Assembly: GCA_963701325.1 (NCBI GenBank)
Contig: OY969604.1
Location: 2,790,001 to 2,854,000, forward strand
Origin: Bog-756 sp963701325
Lineage (GTDB): Bacteria > Actinomycetota > Acidimicrobiia > Acidimicrobiales > RAAP-2
Length of the DNA: 64,000 nucleotides
Direction: 5' to 3'
In this document: positions 43,580 through 54,846 of the stretch, one piece after another
Numbering within the stretch: position 1 is the stretch's first letter
Layout of the letters: every line of letters starts with the position of its first letter
Position numbers and translations under genes: made by a program
The notes under the pieces: generated by a model
What the model was told of the DNA's origin: nothing
Databases searched by the model: none
What the model saw: the letters and a program-made list of their open reading frames with translations, nothing else

Positions 43580-44194
43580 GTGACCCGAGCCCGCCAGACG
43601 GTCGCCCTGTACCCCGAACCCCGCTCGGCCCTGATCCCGCTCTGCCACCTCGCCCAGGAGCAGGACGGGTGGCTGACCCCCGAAGCGATGGTCGAGATCG
43701 CCGACCTGGTCGGGGTCACACCCGGGGAGGTGCTCGGGACCGCCTCCTTCTACGACATGCTGCACACCGAGCCGGTCGGACGGTACGTGGTATCGGTCTG
43801 CACCAACATCGCCTGCCTCCTCGACGGCGCGGCCGAGCTGCTCGAACACGCCGAGTCCTCGCTCGGGATCGGTGCCGGCGGCACGACCACCGACGGGATG
43901 GTCACCCTGGAGGAGGCCGAGTGCCTGGCCGACTGCGACCGGGCACCGTGCGTGCAGGTCAACCACCGCTACGTCGGGGCGCAGACACCCGAGTCGTTCG
44001 ACCGCCTGGTGACCGATCTGCGGTCGGGCGCCCGCGACAGTGAGATCCCACCGCACGGAACCCTGAGCCGGGTGCGCCGGGCCAACGGCCTCGAGGCCGA
44101 TCCGGGAGCGGTTGCCGAGGAACGCCGGGTGGCGGCGGCGGCCCGGGAGGCGCGGGACACCGCCAAGAGCGCGGCGAGCGGTGGCGACACCTGA
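43580..44194 (+). CDS. nuoE: NADH-quinone oxidoreductase subunit E
   Basis: 204 residues from GTG 43580. The thioredoxin-like [2Fe-2S] N1a ligands are the CTNIAC and CLADC pairs. The usual opening ALYPEPRSALIPLCHLAQEQDGWL is present. GTG 43580 has GGAGG just upstream. An alternative is GTG 43497, which overlaps the nuoD stop (GTGA). Its frame ends at 43583, but one extra C near 43567 would fuse it to this gene (232 residues). A long charged C-terminal tail is unusual. The stop overlaps nuoF ATG. Confidence 0.9.
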   Translation: MTRARQTVALYPEPRSALIPLCHLAQEQDGWLTPEAMVEIADLVGVTPGEVLGTASFYDMLHTEPVGRYVVSVCTNIACLLDGAAELLEHAESSLGIGAGGTTTDGMVTLEEAECLADCDRAPCVQVNHRYVGAQTPESFDRLVTDLRSGARDSEIPPHGTLSRVRRANGLEADPGAVAEERRVAAAAREARDTAKSAASGGDT

Positions 44195-45498
44195 TGGCGA
44201 TCACCGACCCGCCGAAGATCGTCACCGCCCGGATCGGGCACGACGATTCCCACACCCTGCAGCGGTACCTGGCCACCGGGGGCTACGACGGTCTGCACAA
44301 GGCCCTCACCATGACCCCGGAGGCGGTGGCCGAGGAGGTCGACGCGGCCAGCCTGCTGGGCAGGGGCGGCGCGGGGTTCCCGGCCGGCCGCAAGTGGGCG
44401 ATGCTCCGGAAGAACCCGGTCACCTACCTGGTGGTCAACGGTGACGAGTCCGAGCCGGCAACCTTCAAGGACCACCTCCTCATCGAGCGCGATCCCCATC
44501 AGCTCATCGAGGGTGTGGTCATCGCCGCGTACGCCCTGCAGGTCTCCCGCGCCTTCATCTTCGTCCGCGGCGAGTTCGCACTCGGCATCGAACGCATCCA
44601 GAGCGCCCTCAACAACGCCTACGCGCACGGAGCGGTGGGCCGGGACATCTTCGGCTCGGGGTTCTCGGTGGACGTGGTCGTCCACCCGGGAGCCGGGGCC
44701 TACATCTGCGGCGAGGAGACCGCCCTCCTCGAGTCGCTCGAGGGAAAGCGCGGATTCCCGCGGATCAAGCCCCCCTTCTTCCCTGCTGCCATCGGCCTCT
44801 ACGGTGAGCCGACCGTCGTCAACAATGTCGAGACCCTCTCCAACCTGCCCTGGATCGTGCTCAACGGGGGAGCGGCGTTCGCTGCGCTCGGCGAGGGGCG
44901 TTCCACCGGGACGCGGCTCTTCGCCCTCGCGGGGCACGTCGCCAACCCCGGTGTCTACGAGCTCGAGATGGTCAAGACCACCTTCCACGACCTCATCTTC
45001 GCCCCCCTGCTCGGCGGTGGCATCCCGCACGGTCGGAGCCTCAAGGCGTTCATCCCTGGTGGTGTCTCCGCCCCGTGGTTCGGGCCCGACCAGGTCGACC
45101 TCCCCCTCGGCCAGGACGAGGTGGGAGCGGCCGGCTCGATGCTCGGCTCCGGTTCGATCGTGGTGATGGACGACCAGACCTGCGTGGTGCGGGCCGCGTG
45201 GCGGATCACCAAGTTCTTCGCGCGCGAATCATGCGGCCAGTGCACGCCGTGTCGCGAGGGCGCGGGCTGGCTCGAGCGGATCATGGAGCGGATCGAGACC
45301 GGGCACGGACGCGAGGAAGACCTCGACCTGCTGCTCGACGCGAGCGACAACATCTCCCCTGGCCTGACCTGGCCACCCCAGCAGACGACCATCTGCGTGC
45401 TCGGGCCGTCCATCCCCTCGTCGATCCACTCCGCCATCCAGATGTTCCGCGACGAGTTCCTCGTCCACATCAAGGAGGGTGGCTGCCCCTATGGCTGA
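44194..45498 (+). CDS. nuoF: NADH-quinone oxidoreductase subunit F
   Basis: 434 residues. The FMN/NADH loop GRGGAGFPAG is at 56-65, followed by VNGDESEPATFKDHLLIERDPH and GAGAYICGEETALLESLEG. The N3 [4Fe-4S] ligands are in ESCGQCTPCREG plus a later Cys in TTICVLGP. It is the NADH-oxidising subunit. ATG overlaps the nuoE stop by one base; the end overlaps nuoG. Confidence 0.96.
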   Translation: MAITDPPKIVTARIGHDDSHTLQRYLATGGYDGLHKALTMTPEAVAEEVDAASLLGRGGAGFPAGRKWAMLRKNPVTYLVVNGDESEPATFKDHLLIERDPHQLIEGVVIAAYALQVSRAFIFVRGEFALGIERIQSALNNAYAHGAVGRDIFGSGFSVDVVVHPGAGAYICGEETALLESLEGKRGFPRIKPPFFPAAIGLYGEPTVVNNVETLSNLPWIVLNGGAAFAALGEGRSTGTRLFALAGHVANPGVYELEMVKTTFHDLIFAPLLGGGIPHGRSLKAFIPGGVSAPWFGPDQVDLPLGQDEVGAAGSMLGSGSIVVMDDQTCVVRAAWRITKFFARESCGQCTPCREGAGWLERIMERIETGHGREEDLDLLLDASDNISPGLTWPPQQTTICVLGPSIPSSIHSAIQMFRDEFLVHIKEGGCPYG

Positions 45499-48228
45499 GC
45501 CGTCCGCCCCGACCGGAGCGAACACCGGGACCGGGGACGCACCCGACCCGACGACCGTCGAGTTCACCCTCGATGGTCGTCCGGCGCGCGCCCACAAGGG
45601 CGAGCTGCTCATCGCGGCGGCCGAGCGCGCGGGCACCTTCATCCCGCGGTTCTGTTACCACCCGAGGATGGCGTCGGTCGGCGTGTGCCGGATGTGCCTG
45701 GTCGAGGTCAGCGGCCCCCGCGGTGCCTCGTTGCAGCCGAGCTGCTACGTCGAGGTCGCGCCGGGCATGGAGGTCACCACCGATTCGGACAAGGTCAAGA
45801 AGGCCCAGGACGGGGTCCTCGAGTTCCTCCTGATCAACCATCCGCTCGACTGCCCGGTGTGCGACAAGGGCGGCGAATGCCCCCTCCAGGACCAGACGCT
45901 CGCCTACGGCCCTGGGGAGACCCGGTTCGTGGAGGAGAAGCGCCACTTCGAGAAGCCGACGCCGATCTCCGAGCTGGTGTTGCTCGACCGCGAGCGGTGC
46001 ATCCAGTGCAGCCGCTGCACGCGCTTCGCGGACGAGGTGGCCGGCGAGGCCCAGATCGACTTCATCGGTCGGGGGGAGCACATCGAGGTCGGCGTGTTCC
46101 CCGAGCTGCCCTTCACCTCCTACTTCTCGGGCAACACCGTGCAGATCTGCCCGGTCGGTGCGCTGACTGCATCGCCCTACCGATTTGCGGCGCGTCCGTG
46201 GGATCTCGATCAGGTCGAGTCGACCTGCACCACCTGTGCGCTCGGCTGCAGGGTGGCTGTGCAGTCGTCCTCTAACCGGTTGACCCGCCTGTTGGGCATC
46301 GACATCGACCCGGTCAACCACGGCTGGCTCTGTGACAAGGGTCGCTTCCTGGCCGATGCGGTCAACCGGGACGATCGCCTCGCCGATCCGATGGTCCGCA
46401 AGGAGGGGAGCCTGGTGGCCACGTCGTGGCACGAGGCTCTGGCCGCCGCAGCCGCTGGGCTGCAGTCGGTCGTGGACGACGCCGGCGCCGAGGCGGTGGC
46501 CGTGGTCGGCGGCTCCCGGCTGACCAACGAGGGTGCATACGCCTGGGCCCGCCTGGCCAAGGGGGTGCTCGGCACCGACTCGGTCGACGCCCAGCTCGCG
46601 GACGGGCTGCCGGCAGAGGTGGTCCTCGGTCTGCCGCGGGCCACCATCGACCAGGCGGCGGCGGCGTCCACGGTCATCCTTCTGACCGGCGACATCCGCG
46701 AGGAGCTCCCGGTGCTCTTCCTCCGGCTGCGGGCTGCCGCGGTCGGCGGTGGCACAGCGCTGGTCGAGCTCTCCCCGCAGGCCACCTCGCTCACCTCGTA
46801 TGCCGCGGTCTCGCTGCGCTACTCCCCTGGCCAGGCAATGGACCTCGCCGAGGCCCTGGTCGGGGACGGCTCCGCACCCGGTGACACCGCAGACGGGGAC
46901 GCACTCTCCGAGGCCCGCCGACTGGTCGCGGCCGGCCCGGTGGTCGTCGTGGTCGGCAGGCCCTCCCTCGCCGAGGACGGCGAGCTGGTGGCCGAGGCCG
47001 CGCAGGTCCTCGCACGCGCGCTCCCCGAGGCGCGCTTCCTGCCCGCCTTGCGGCGCGGCAACGTGATGGGCGCCCTCGACATGGGACTCGCCCCTGGGAT
47101 CCTGCCGGGACGGGTGGCCCTCGACGAAGGGCGTCCCTGGTTCGAGGCGGCCTGGGGCTCGGTCCCACCGGGTCGCGGTCGGGGAGCTGCCGACATCCTG
47201 GCCGCGGCTGCCGGGGATCAGGCCGAGGGCCCGCGCGTCCGCGCGCTGGTCGTTCTCGGCGCGGACCCGCTGACCGACTTCCCCGACCGGCGCCTTGCCG
47301 GCCGGGCCATCGAGGGTGCCGAGTTCGTGGTGGCAGTGGCCAGCACGCCCGGCGCGCTGCTCGACCACGCCGACGTGGTCCTTCCGGCGGCCGAGGCGCA
47401 CGAACGGCGCGGCACCACCACCAACATCGAGGGGCGGATCTCCCGCGTCGGGCAGAAGCTGGTCCCCCCCGGCCAGGCCTGGCCGGACTGGATGATCGCC
47501 TCCGAGCTCGCCGTCCACCTGGGCAGCGATCCCGGGTTCGACTCGGTCGGTGCCGTCTGGGACGAGATCGAGCGGGTGGCCGTCTCCCACCGGGGCATCA
47601 CCGGGTCGGTCCTCGACGCGGTGGGAGCCGCCGACGGCGTCACGGCGCCCCTCTCCCTCAGCCCGATCTCGCTCACCATCGGGCGTCCCCGGTTGGATCC
47701 GATGGCCGTGCCCGGGGTCGAGTCGGTCGAGCGACAGGGCGCGCCGCCCCTGGCTGGTCTCGCCGGGTGGCCCGCCGCCGGGAGCGGCGGGGACGGCGCC
47801 GACGTGGAAGACGAGGGGACACGGGACGAATCCGGCCCGGCCCGGCCCTCCGCGCGCTCTCCGGACCGGCTGACCTCGCGGTGCCCCATGTGGCCCCGAT
47901 CGACGGCTACTCGGTCCGGCTGGTCGCCTCGCGCACCCTCTACGACGGTGGGGCGGCGATGGATGCGGTCGACGCCCTCTCCGGCTTGGTGGAGCCCGCG
48001 GTGCTCCGGGTCAACCCGCACGATCTCGACGCCCTCGGCGTGACCGCCGGGGGATCGGTGCGCCTGCGCTCGGCCACCACATCGACCGTGGTGCCGGTCG
48101 CCCCCGACAGATCCCTGCCCCGCCGGGTGGTGGCCACCGAGTTCAACGTTCCCTTCGGTGACGGCACGGTGGCCGACCTCATCGACCGGGCGTTCCCGGT
48201 GGTCGACCTGCGGATGGAGACCCCGTGA
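45491..48228 (+). CDS. nuoG: NADH-quinone oxidoreductase subunit G, frameshifted near its 3' end
   Basis: ATG 45491 has AAGGAGGG eight bases upstream. The [2Fe-2S] domain (CYHPRMASVGVCRMC) comes first. Then the N5 ligands HPLDCPVCDKGGEC, the CIQCSRC cluster, and the extra N7 site CTTCALGC...C. The molybdopterin-type domain follows. The C-terminal MopB-binding domain (YSVRLVASRTLYDGG...) is in another frame from about 47850 to 48228. The switch falls in a tandem GGCCC array (about 47835-47848). Removing one 5-bp unit gives a continuous 910-residue protein whose stop overlaps nuoH by GTGA. Without correction the frame ends at 48043. Confidence 0.9.
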
Positions 48229-49484
48229 GCTCCCCTGGCCACCTCGCCGCGGTGCTGTTCGGCACCGATCCCCTCTATGCGAACGGCGTGGACTGGGTCG
48301 TCCTGCTCATCGTGCTGATCAAGGTGCTGGTCGTCTTCGGCGCCCTGATGGTGGCCGTCATGCTGATGATCTGGTTCGAGCGCAAGGTCATCTCCGACAT
48401 GCAGAGCCGGATCGGACCCAACCGGGCCGGGCCCTTCGGCATCGCCCAGACCCTGGCCGACGGGATCAAGCTGTTCTTCAAGGAAGACCTCCTGCCTGAC
48501 CAGGCCGACCGGTTCGTGTTCAAGCTGGCCCCGTACCTCACCATCATCCCGGCCTTCCTGAGCTTTGCGATCGTCCCCATCGGCGGCGAGGTCACCATTG
48601 CCGGCCACACCTTCGAGCTCCAGCTGGCCGACCCGCCCATGGGCATCCTCTTCCTGCTCGCGATGTCGGCCATCGGCGTCTACGGGATCATGCTGGCCGG
48701 CTGGTCGTCGGGGTCGAAGTACCCGCTCCTCGGTTCGGTTCGGGCGTCGGCCCAGATGATCTCCTACGAGGCGGCGCTCGGGATGACGGTGGTCATGGTG
48801 GTGCTGATCACCGGATCGCTCTCCACCCGGGCGATCGTGGACGGCCAGGCCGGCCACCTCTGGCAGTGGAACGTCATCCGCCTGGCGGTCGTGCCCTTCG
48901 TGATCTTCTTCATCGCGGTGATCGCCGAGACCAACCGGCCCCCGTTCGACCTGGTCGAGGCCGACTCCGAGCTGGTCGGCGGCTTCGTGACCGAGTACTC
49001 CTCGATCCGGTTCGCGCTCTTCTTCCTGGCCGAGTTCATGAACACCATCACCATGTCGGCCATCACCGTGACCCTGTTCTTCGGCGGGCCCGACGGGCCG
49101 ATCCCCCACATCCCCTACACCCTGTGGCTGTGGCCCATCCTCTGGTTCCTGGGCAAGACGATCGTCTTCCTGTTCGTCTTCGTCTGGTTGCGGGCCGCCC
49201 TGCCCCGCCTCCGCTACGACCAGCTCATGGACCTCGGCTGGAAGCGGCTCATCCCGCTGTCCCTGGGCTGGCTCATGATCGTTGCCGGGTTCGTGATCGA
49301 CGGCTGGTGGGGGATCGCCATGGTGGCGACCGTCCTGGCAGCGGCAGTCCTCATGACCCGGGCCTTCGGGATCGGCTCCGAGCGCGCACAGACCCGGGCC
49401 GTCGTGCCCCAGGTGGGCCTGCGCGTCTGGCGGCGCGCCGGCGAACCGACCGGGCTCCCCTCGAACGAAGGAGTTGACCGCTGA
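48225..49484 (+). CDS. nuoH: NADH-quinone oxidoreductase subunit H
   Basis: 419 residues, about eight transmembrane helices. The family signatures are present: WFERKVISDMQSRIGPNRAGPFGIAQTLADGIKLFFKED, SVRASAQMISYEAALG and AETNRPPFDLVEADSELVGGFVTEYSS. It forms the quinone cavity with NuoB and NuoD. GTG 48225 overlaps the corrected nuoG stop, independent evidence for the nuoG frameshift. Confidence 0.95.
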   Translation: MSSPGHLAAVLFGTDPLYANGVDWVVLLIVLIKVLVVFGALMVAVMLMIWFERKVISDMQSRIGPNRAGPFGIAQTLADGIKLFFKEDLLPDQADRFVFKLAPYLTIIPAFLSFAIVPIGGEVTIAGHTFELQLADPPMGILFLLAMSAIGVYGIMLAGWSSGSKYPLLGSVRASAQMISYEAALGMTVVMVVLITGSLSTRAIVDGQAGHLWQWNVIRLAVVPFVIFFIAVIAETNRPPFDLVEADSELVGGFVTEYSSIRFALFFLAEFMNTITMSAITVTLFFGGPDGPIPHIPYTLWLWPILWFLGKTIVFLFVFVWLRAALPRLRYDQLMDLGWKRLIPLSLGWLMIVAGFVIDGWWGIAMVATVLAAAVLMTRAFGIGSERAQTRAVVPQVGLRVWRRAGEPTGLPSNEGVDR

Positions 49485-50380
49485 TGGCGGACATCGATGT
49501 TCCCCACGGGCGACAGAACTTCCTGGGCGGGTTCAAGCTCACCCTCGAGCACCTCGGCCGTCCGCCGGTCACCCGCCAGTACCCCGAGGAGAAACGACCC
49601 AAGCAGCCTCGCCAGCACGGCCGCCACGTCCTCAACCGGTACGAGGACGGCATGGAGAAGTGCATCGGCTGCGAGCTCTGCGCCGGGGTCTGCCCGGCCG
49701 ACTGCATCTACGTCCGTGGACTCGACAACCCGCCCGACCACCCGGTGTCGCCGGGGGAGCGGTACGGCTACGTCTACGAGATCAATTTCCTGCGGTGCAT
49801 CCACTGCGACCTGTGTGTGGAGGCCTGCCCGACCGAGGCCATCACCGAGTCCAAGCTCATGGAGTTCTCCTTCACCAACCGGGGAGATGCGATCTACACC
49901 AAGGAGGAGCTGCTGGTCGACGATGACGGGCGGCCGCGCCACCTGCCCTGGGAGGACTGGCGCGAGGGGGACGACTTGCACACGTCGGGCTGGATGCGGG
50001 CCACATCGCCGTCCGGCAGTGCCGAGTTCGAGGGCGAGGTCCAGTGGTCGGGCGAGCTCGGCTTCGGTGTGCGGTCGCCCGAGTCCGGTCAGAGCGGACG
50101 GCGCGACGACGCGACCACCGGCAGCATGGCGCTCAGGGACACCCTCGAGCGCCACCTGCGTCCGGCTGACCTGCCCGCGGCGAAGCGCGGCCCGAGGGGC
50201 GCCATCGGACGCATGCTGGAGAAGGCAGAGCGGTTCGCCCCCGGTGCCGGCAAGAAGCACCGCGTGCAGGCCGATGCCGAGTACGCCGAGGCGCTGGCGG
50301 CCGGCGATTCGGAGCGGGGTCCCGCCGAGACGGCCACCCCGGTGACGGCGGACGACGGGGGCGACGGGGGTAGGACATGA
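49484..50380 (+). CDS. nuoI: NADH-quinone oxidoreductase subunit I, with long C-terminal extension
   Basis: 298 residues, against about 160-200 in most species. Residues 1-150 hold the two [4Fe-4S] ferredoxin motifs CIGCELCAGVCP and CIHCDLCVEACP (N6a and N6b). From about 170 on the sequence is charged, low in hydrophobics and unlike typical NuoI. AAGGAG precedes the ATG, which overlaps the nuoH stop. The tail's role is unknown. Confidence 0.94.
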   Translation: MADIDVPHGRQNFLGGFKLTLEHLGRPPVTRQYPEEKRPKQPRQHGRHVLNRYEDGMEKCIGCELCAGVCPADCIYVRGLDNPPDHPVSPGERYGYVYEINFLRCIHCDLCVEACPTEAITESKLMEFSFTNRGDAIYTKEELLVDDDGRPRHLPWEDWREGDDLHTSGWMRATSPSGSAEFEGEVQWSGELGFGVRSPESGQSGRRDDATTGSMALRDTLERHLRPADLPAAKRGPRGAIGRMLEKAERFAPGAGKKHRVQADAEYAEALAAGDSERGPAETATPVTADDGGDGGRT

Positions 50381-51063
50381 CCACCTCGCTGATCGGCGCC
50401 CTGGTCGCGGCGACCCACGCCTCCGCGGTGGACGTAGGGGTCTTCTCGGTGGCGGCCGCCATCGTGCTCGCCGGCGCGGTCGGGGTCGTCGCGTCCCGCA
50501 ACCCGGTCCACTCGGCGCTGATGCTGATCATGACCCTGTTCGGGGTTGCCGTCCTGTTCGTGCTCCAACAGGCCAGCTTCCTCGCCGCGGTACAGGTCAT
50601 CGTCTACGCGGGCGCCATCGTGGTGCTCTTCCTCTTCGTCATCATGTTCCTCGGCGTCGACCGTGAGGAGAACATCGCCGCCGAGCCGCTGCGTGGACAA
50701 CGGCCCCTGGCGGTCGCATTGGTGGCCCTCGGGACCACCGGGCTGCTCCTGCTCGGCCAGGTCTCCCACTGGGTGACCGGCGCACCGCACGTGGCGGGTC
50801 CGGATACCGGCCAGCCCAACGTCAACCTGCTCGGCAAGTCGCTCTTCACGACCTATCTCTTCCCGTTCGAGGCCACCGCCGCCCTGCTGATCATTGCAGT
50901 GGTCGGCGCGGTCGTGCTGTCCCGCCGGCCCCCGGTGAGCGACGCGCTGGCCGAGGACCTGGATGCCGATCCCACCCTCGCCGACACCTCGGGTGCTGCA
51001 CCACTGGCCGGCGCCGACGACCTGGCAACGCCGGCCATCCCCGTCGGAGAGGTGGACGCATGA
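50377..51063 (+). CDS. nuoJ: NADH-quinone oxidoreductase subunit J
   Basis: 228 residues with about five transmembrane helices. The conserved region SRNPVHSALMLIMTLFGVAVLFVLQQASFLAAVQVIVYAGAIVVLFLFVIMFLGV is intact, including the pi-bulge helix of the proton path. ATG overlaps nuoI; the stop overlaps nuoK. Confidence 0.94.
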   Translation: MTTSLIGALVAATHASAVDVGVFSVAAAIVLAGAVGVVASRNPVHSALMLIMTLFGVAVLFVLQQASFLAAVQVIVYAGAIVVLFLFVIMFLGVDREENIAAEPLRGQRPLAVALVALGTTGLLLLGQVSHWVTGAPHVAGPDTGQPNVNLLGKSLFTTYLFPFEATAALLIIAVVGAVVLSRRPPVSDALAEDLDADPTLADTSGAAPLAGADDLATPAIPVGEVDA

Positions 51064-51365
51064 CCATCAATCCCGACTGGTACCTGGGACTCAGCGTGGT
51101 CCTCTTCTCCATCGGCGCCCTCGGTGTGCTGGTGCGCCGCAACGTCCTGATCATGTTCATGTGCGTGGAGCTCATGCTCAACGCGGCCAACCTGGCCTTC
51201 GTGACCTTCGCGCGGGTCCTTCATGACATCGGCGGACAGGTCCTGGTCTTCTTCGTGTTGGTCGTGGCCGCGGCCGAGGTCGTGGTGGGGCTGGGCATCG
51301 TGGTCGCCATCTTCCGGCGCCGGGCCAACACCAACGCCGATGACCTCCACCTGATGCGGGGCTGA
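51060..51365 (+). CDS. nuoK: NADH-quinone oxidoreductase subunit K
   Basis: 101 residues, three transmembrane helices, normal size. The two functional glutamates lie in MCVELMLNAANL and VVAAAEVVVGLGIVVAIFRRR. ATG overlaps nuoJ by four bases. Confidence 0.95.
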   Translation: MTINPDWYLGLSVVLFSIGALGVLVRRNVLIMFMCVELMLNAANLAFVTFARVLHDIGGQVLVFFVLVVAAAEVVVGLGIVVAIFRRRANTNADDLHLMRG

Positions 51366-51370
51366 CGGCG

Positions 51371-53277
<1,907 letters not shown>

Positions 53278-53278
<1 letters not shown>

Positions 53279-54846
53279 TGAGCGGCTCCTTCCCGTTCCT
53301 GACGGTCCTGATCCTGGTCCCGGTGGCAGGCGCGCTGGTGGTCGCAGTCGTTCCGACCAGGGCGGTGGCCGGTTGGTTCCACGAGGCCTTCGGTGTGGCG
53401 GTCTCGGTGCTGACCCTGGCCGTGGCCGCCGCGATCACGGTCCGGTTCCGCGCCGGGGTCGGCGGCTATCAGATGGTCAGCGACCACGTGTGGACCAAGG
53501 ACCTGGGCCTCCACTGGTCCCTCGGGATCGACGGCATCTCGCTCTTCCTGGTGGGGCTCACCGCGGTGCTCTTCCCGTTGACCATGCTCGGGGCACGGTC
53601 CCACCGCGACCCGCGTTCGTTCGTGGCCTGGTTGTTGCTGTTGGAGGCCGCCTGCATGGGGAGCTTCGTCTCCCTCGACCTGATCCTGTTCTTCCTCTTC
53701 TTCGAGCTGACCCTGGTGCCGTCGTACTTCCTCATCGGCGGGTGGGGGTACGCCCGCCGCGGGTACGCGGCCATCAAGTTCTTCGTCTACACCTTTGCCG
53801 GGTCGGCCTTCCTGCTGGTGGGCATCGTGGCGGTGGCCTTCATCCACCAGTCGCAGACCCGCGTGCTCACGTTCGAACTGCCGGCGCTCATGCACACCCA
53901 TCTCTCGGGGACCGAAGGGGTGCTGCTCTTCTGCGCCTTCACCGCGGCGTTCGCGGTCAAGGCACCGATCTTCCCCTTCCATACCTGGTCCCCGGACGCC
54001 TACGCAGAGGCGCCGACGGCCGGGGCGATCATCCTGGTCGCGGTGCTGGCAAAGCTCGGCACCTATGGGATCGTCCGCTTCGACCTCAATCTCTTCCCCC
54101 AGGCCAGCCGGACCCTGGCCCCGGTCCTGTTGACCCTCGCGGTCATCGGCATCGTCTACGGCGCGCTCGTCGCCTGCGCGCAGCGCGACCTCAAGCGCCT
54201 GCTCGCCTACTCGTCGCTGGCCCAGATCGGCTTCATCGCGCTCGGCACCTTCGCCCTCAACAGCCAGGGACTGAGTGGCGGGGTGCTCCAGATGGTCAAC
54301 CACGGACTCGTGATCGCCACGCTGTTCATCCTCGTCGGGTGGATCTACGAGCGGCGCAAGACCTGGCAGGTCGGCTCGCTGCGCGGGCTCCAGTCACCCG
54401 CCCCGGTCCTGGCGGGCGTGTTCACCCTTGCCATGCTCGCCTCGATCGGGGTGCCCGGTCTCAACGGGTTCGTCGGTGAGCTGCTCATCCTCATCGGCAC
54501 CTTCGTGGCCCACCGCTGGTGGGCGGTGGCGGCGACGGCCGGGGTCATCGTGGCGGCGATCTATCTGCTCTGGGGCTATCAACAGGTCTTCCACGGGGAA
54601 CCCGCCACCGCGGACGCCGGCACACGTGACCTCTCCTGGAACGAGCGGCTCATCGTCGCGCCGCTCATCGTGCTCATCGTGTTGCTCGGGGTCTTCCCCA
54701 AGCCGGTACTCGACCGGATCACCCCGTCGGTCAACCAGCTGGTGATCCACATCGACAAGGTGACCAACACCAAGGTGCCCGCCGGCCTGGACCCGGAGCC
54801 GCTGGCCGCTCCGGCCGGCCGGCCCGGATCGAGAGGAGCACCCTGA
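53278..54846 (+). CDS. nuoM: NADH-quinone oxidoreductase subunit M
   Basis: 522 residues. An antiporter-like subunit. LFFELTLVPSYFLIGGWG holds the conserved Glu and KAPIFPFHTWSPDAYAEAPTAGAIILVAVLAKLGTYG the channel lysines. The frame is open far upstream inside nuoL, but ATG 53278, overlapping the nuoL stop, is the natural start. The stop overlaps nuoN ATG. Confidence 0.95.

Noticed and set aside
47767..48228. Separate small gene between nuoG and nuoH
   Set aside because: Its sequence is the missing C-terminal domain of NuoG; the repeat-associated frameshift explains it better.
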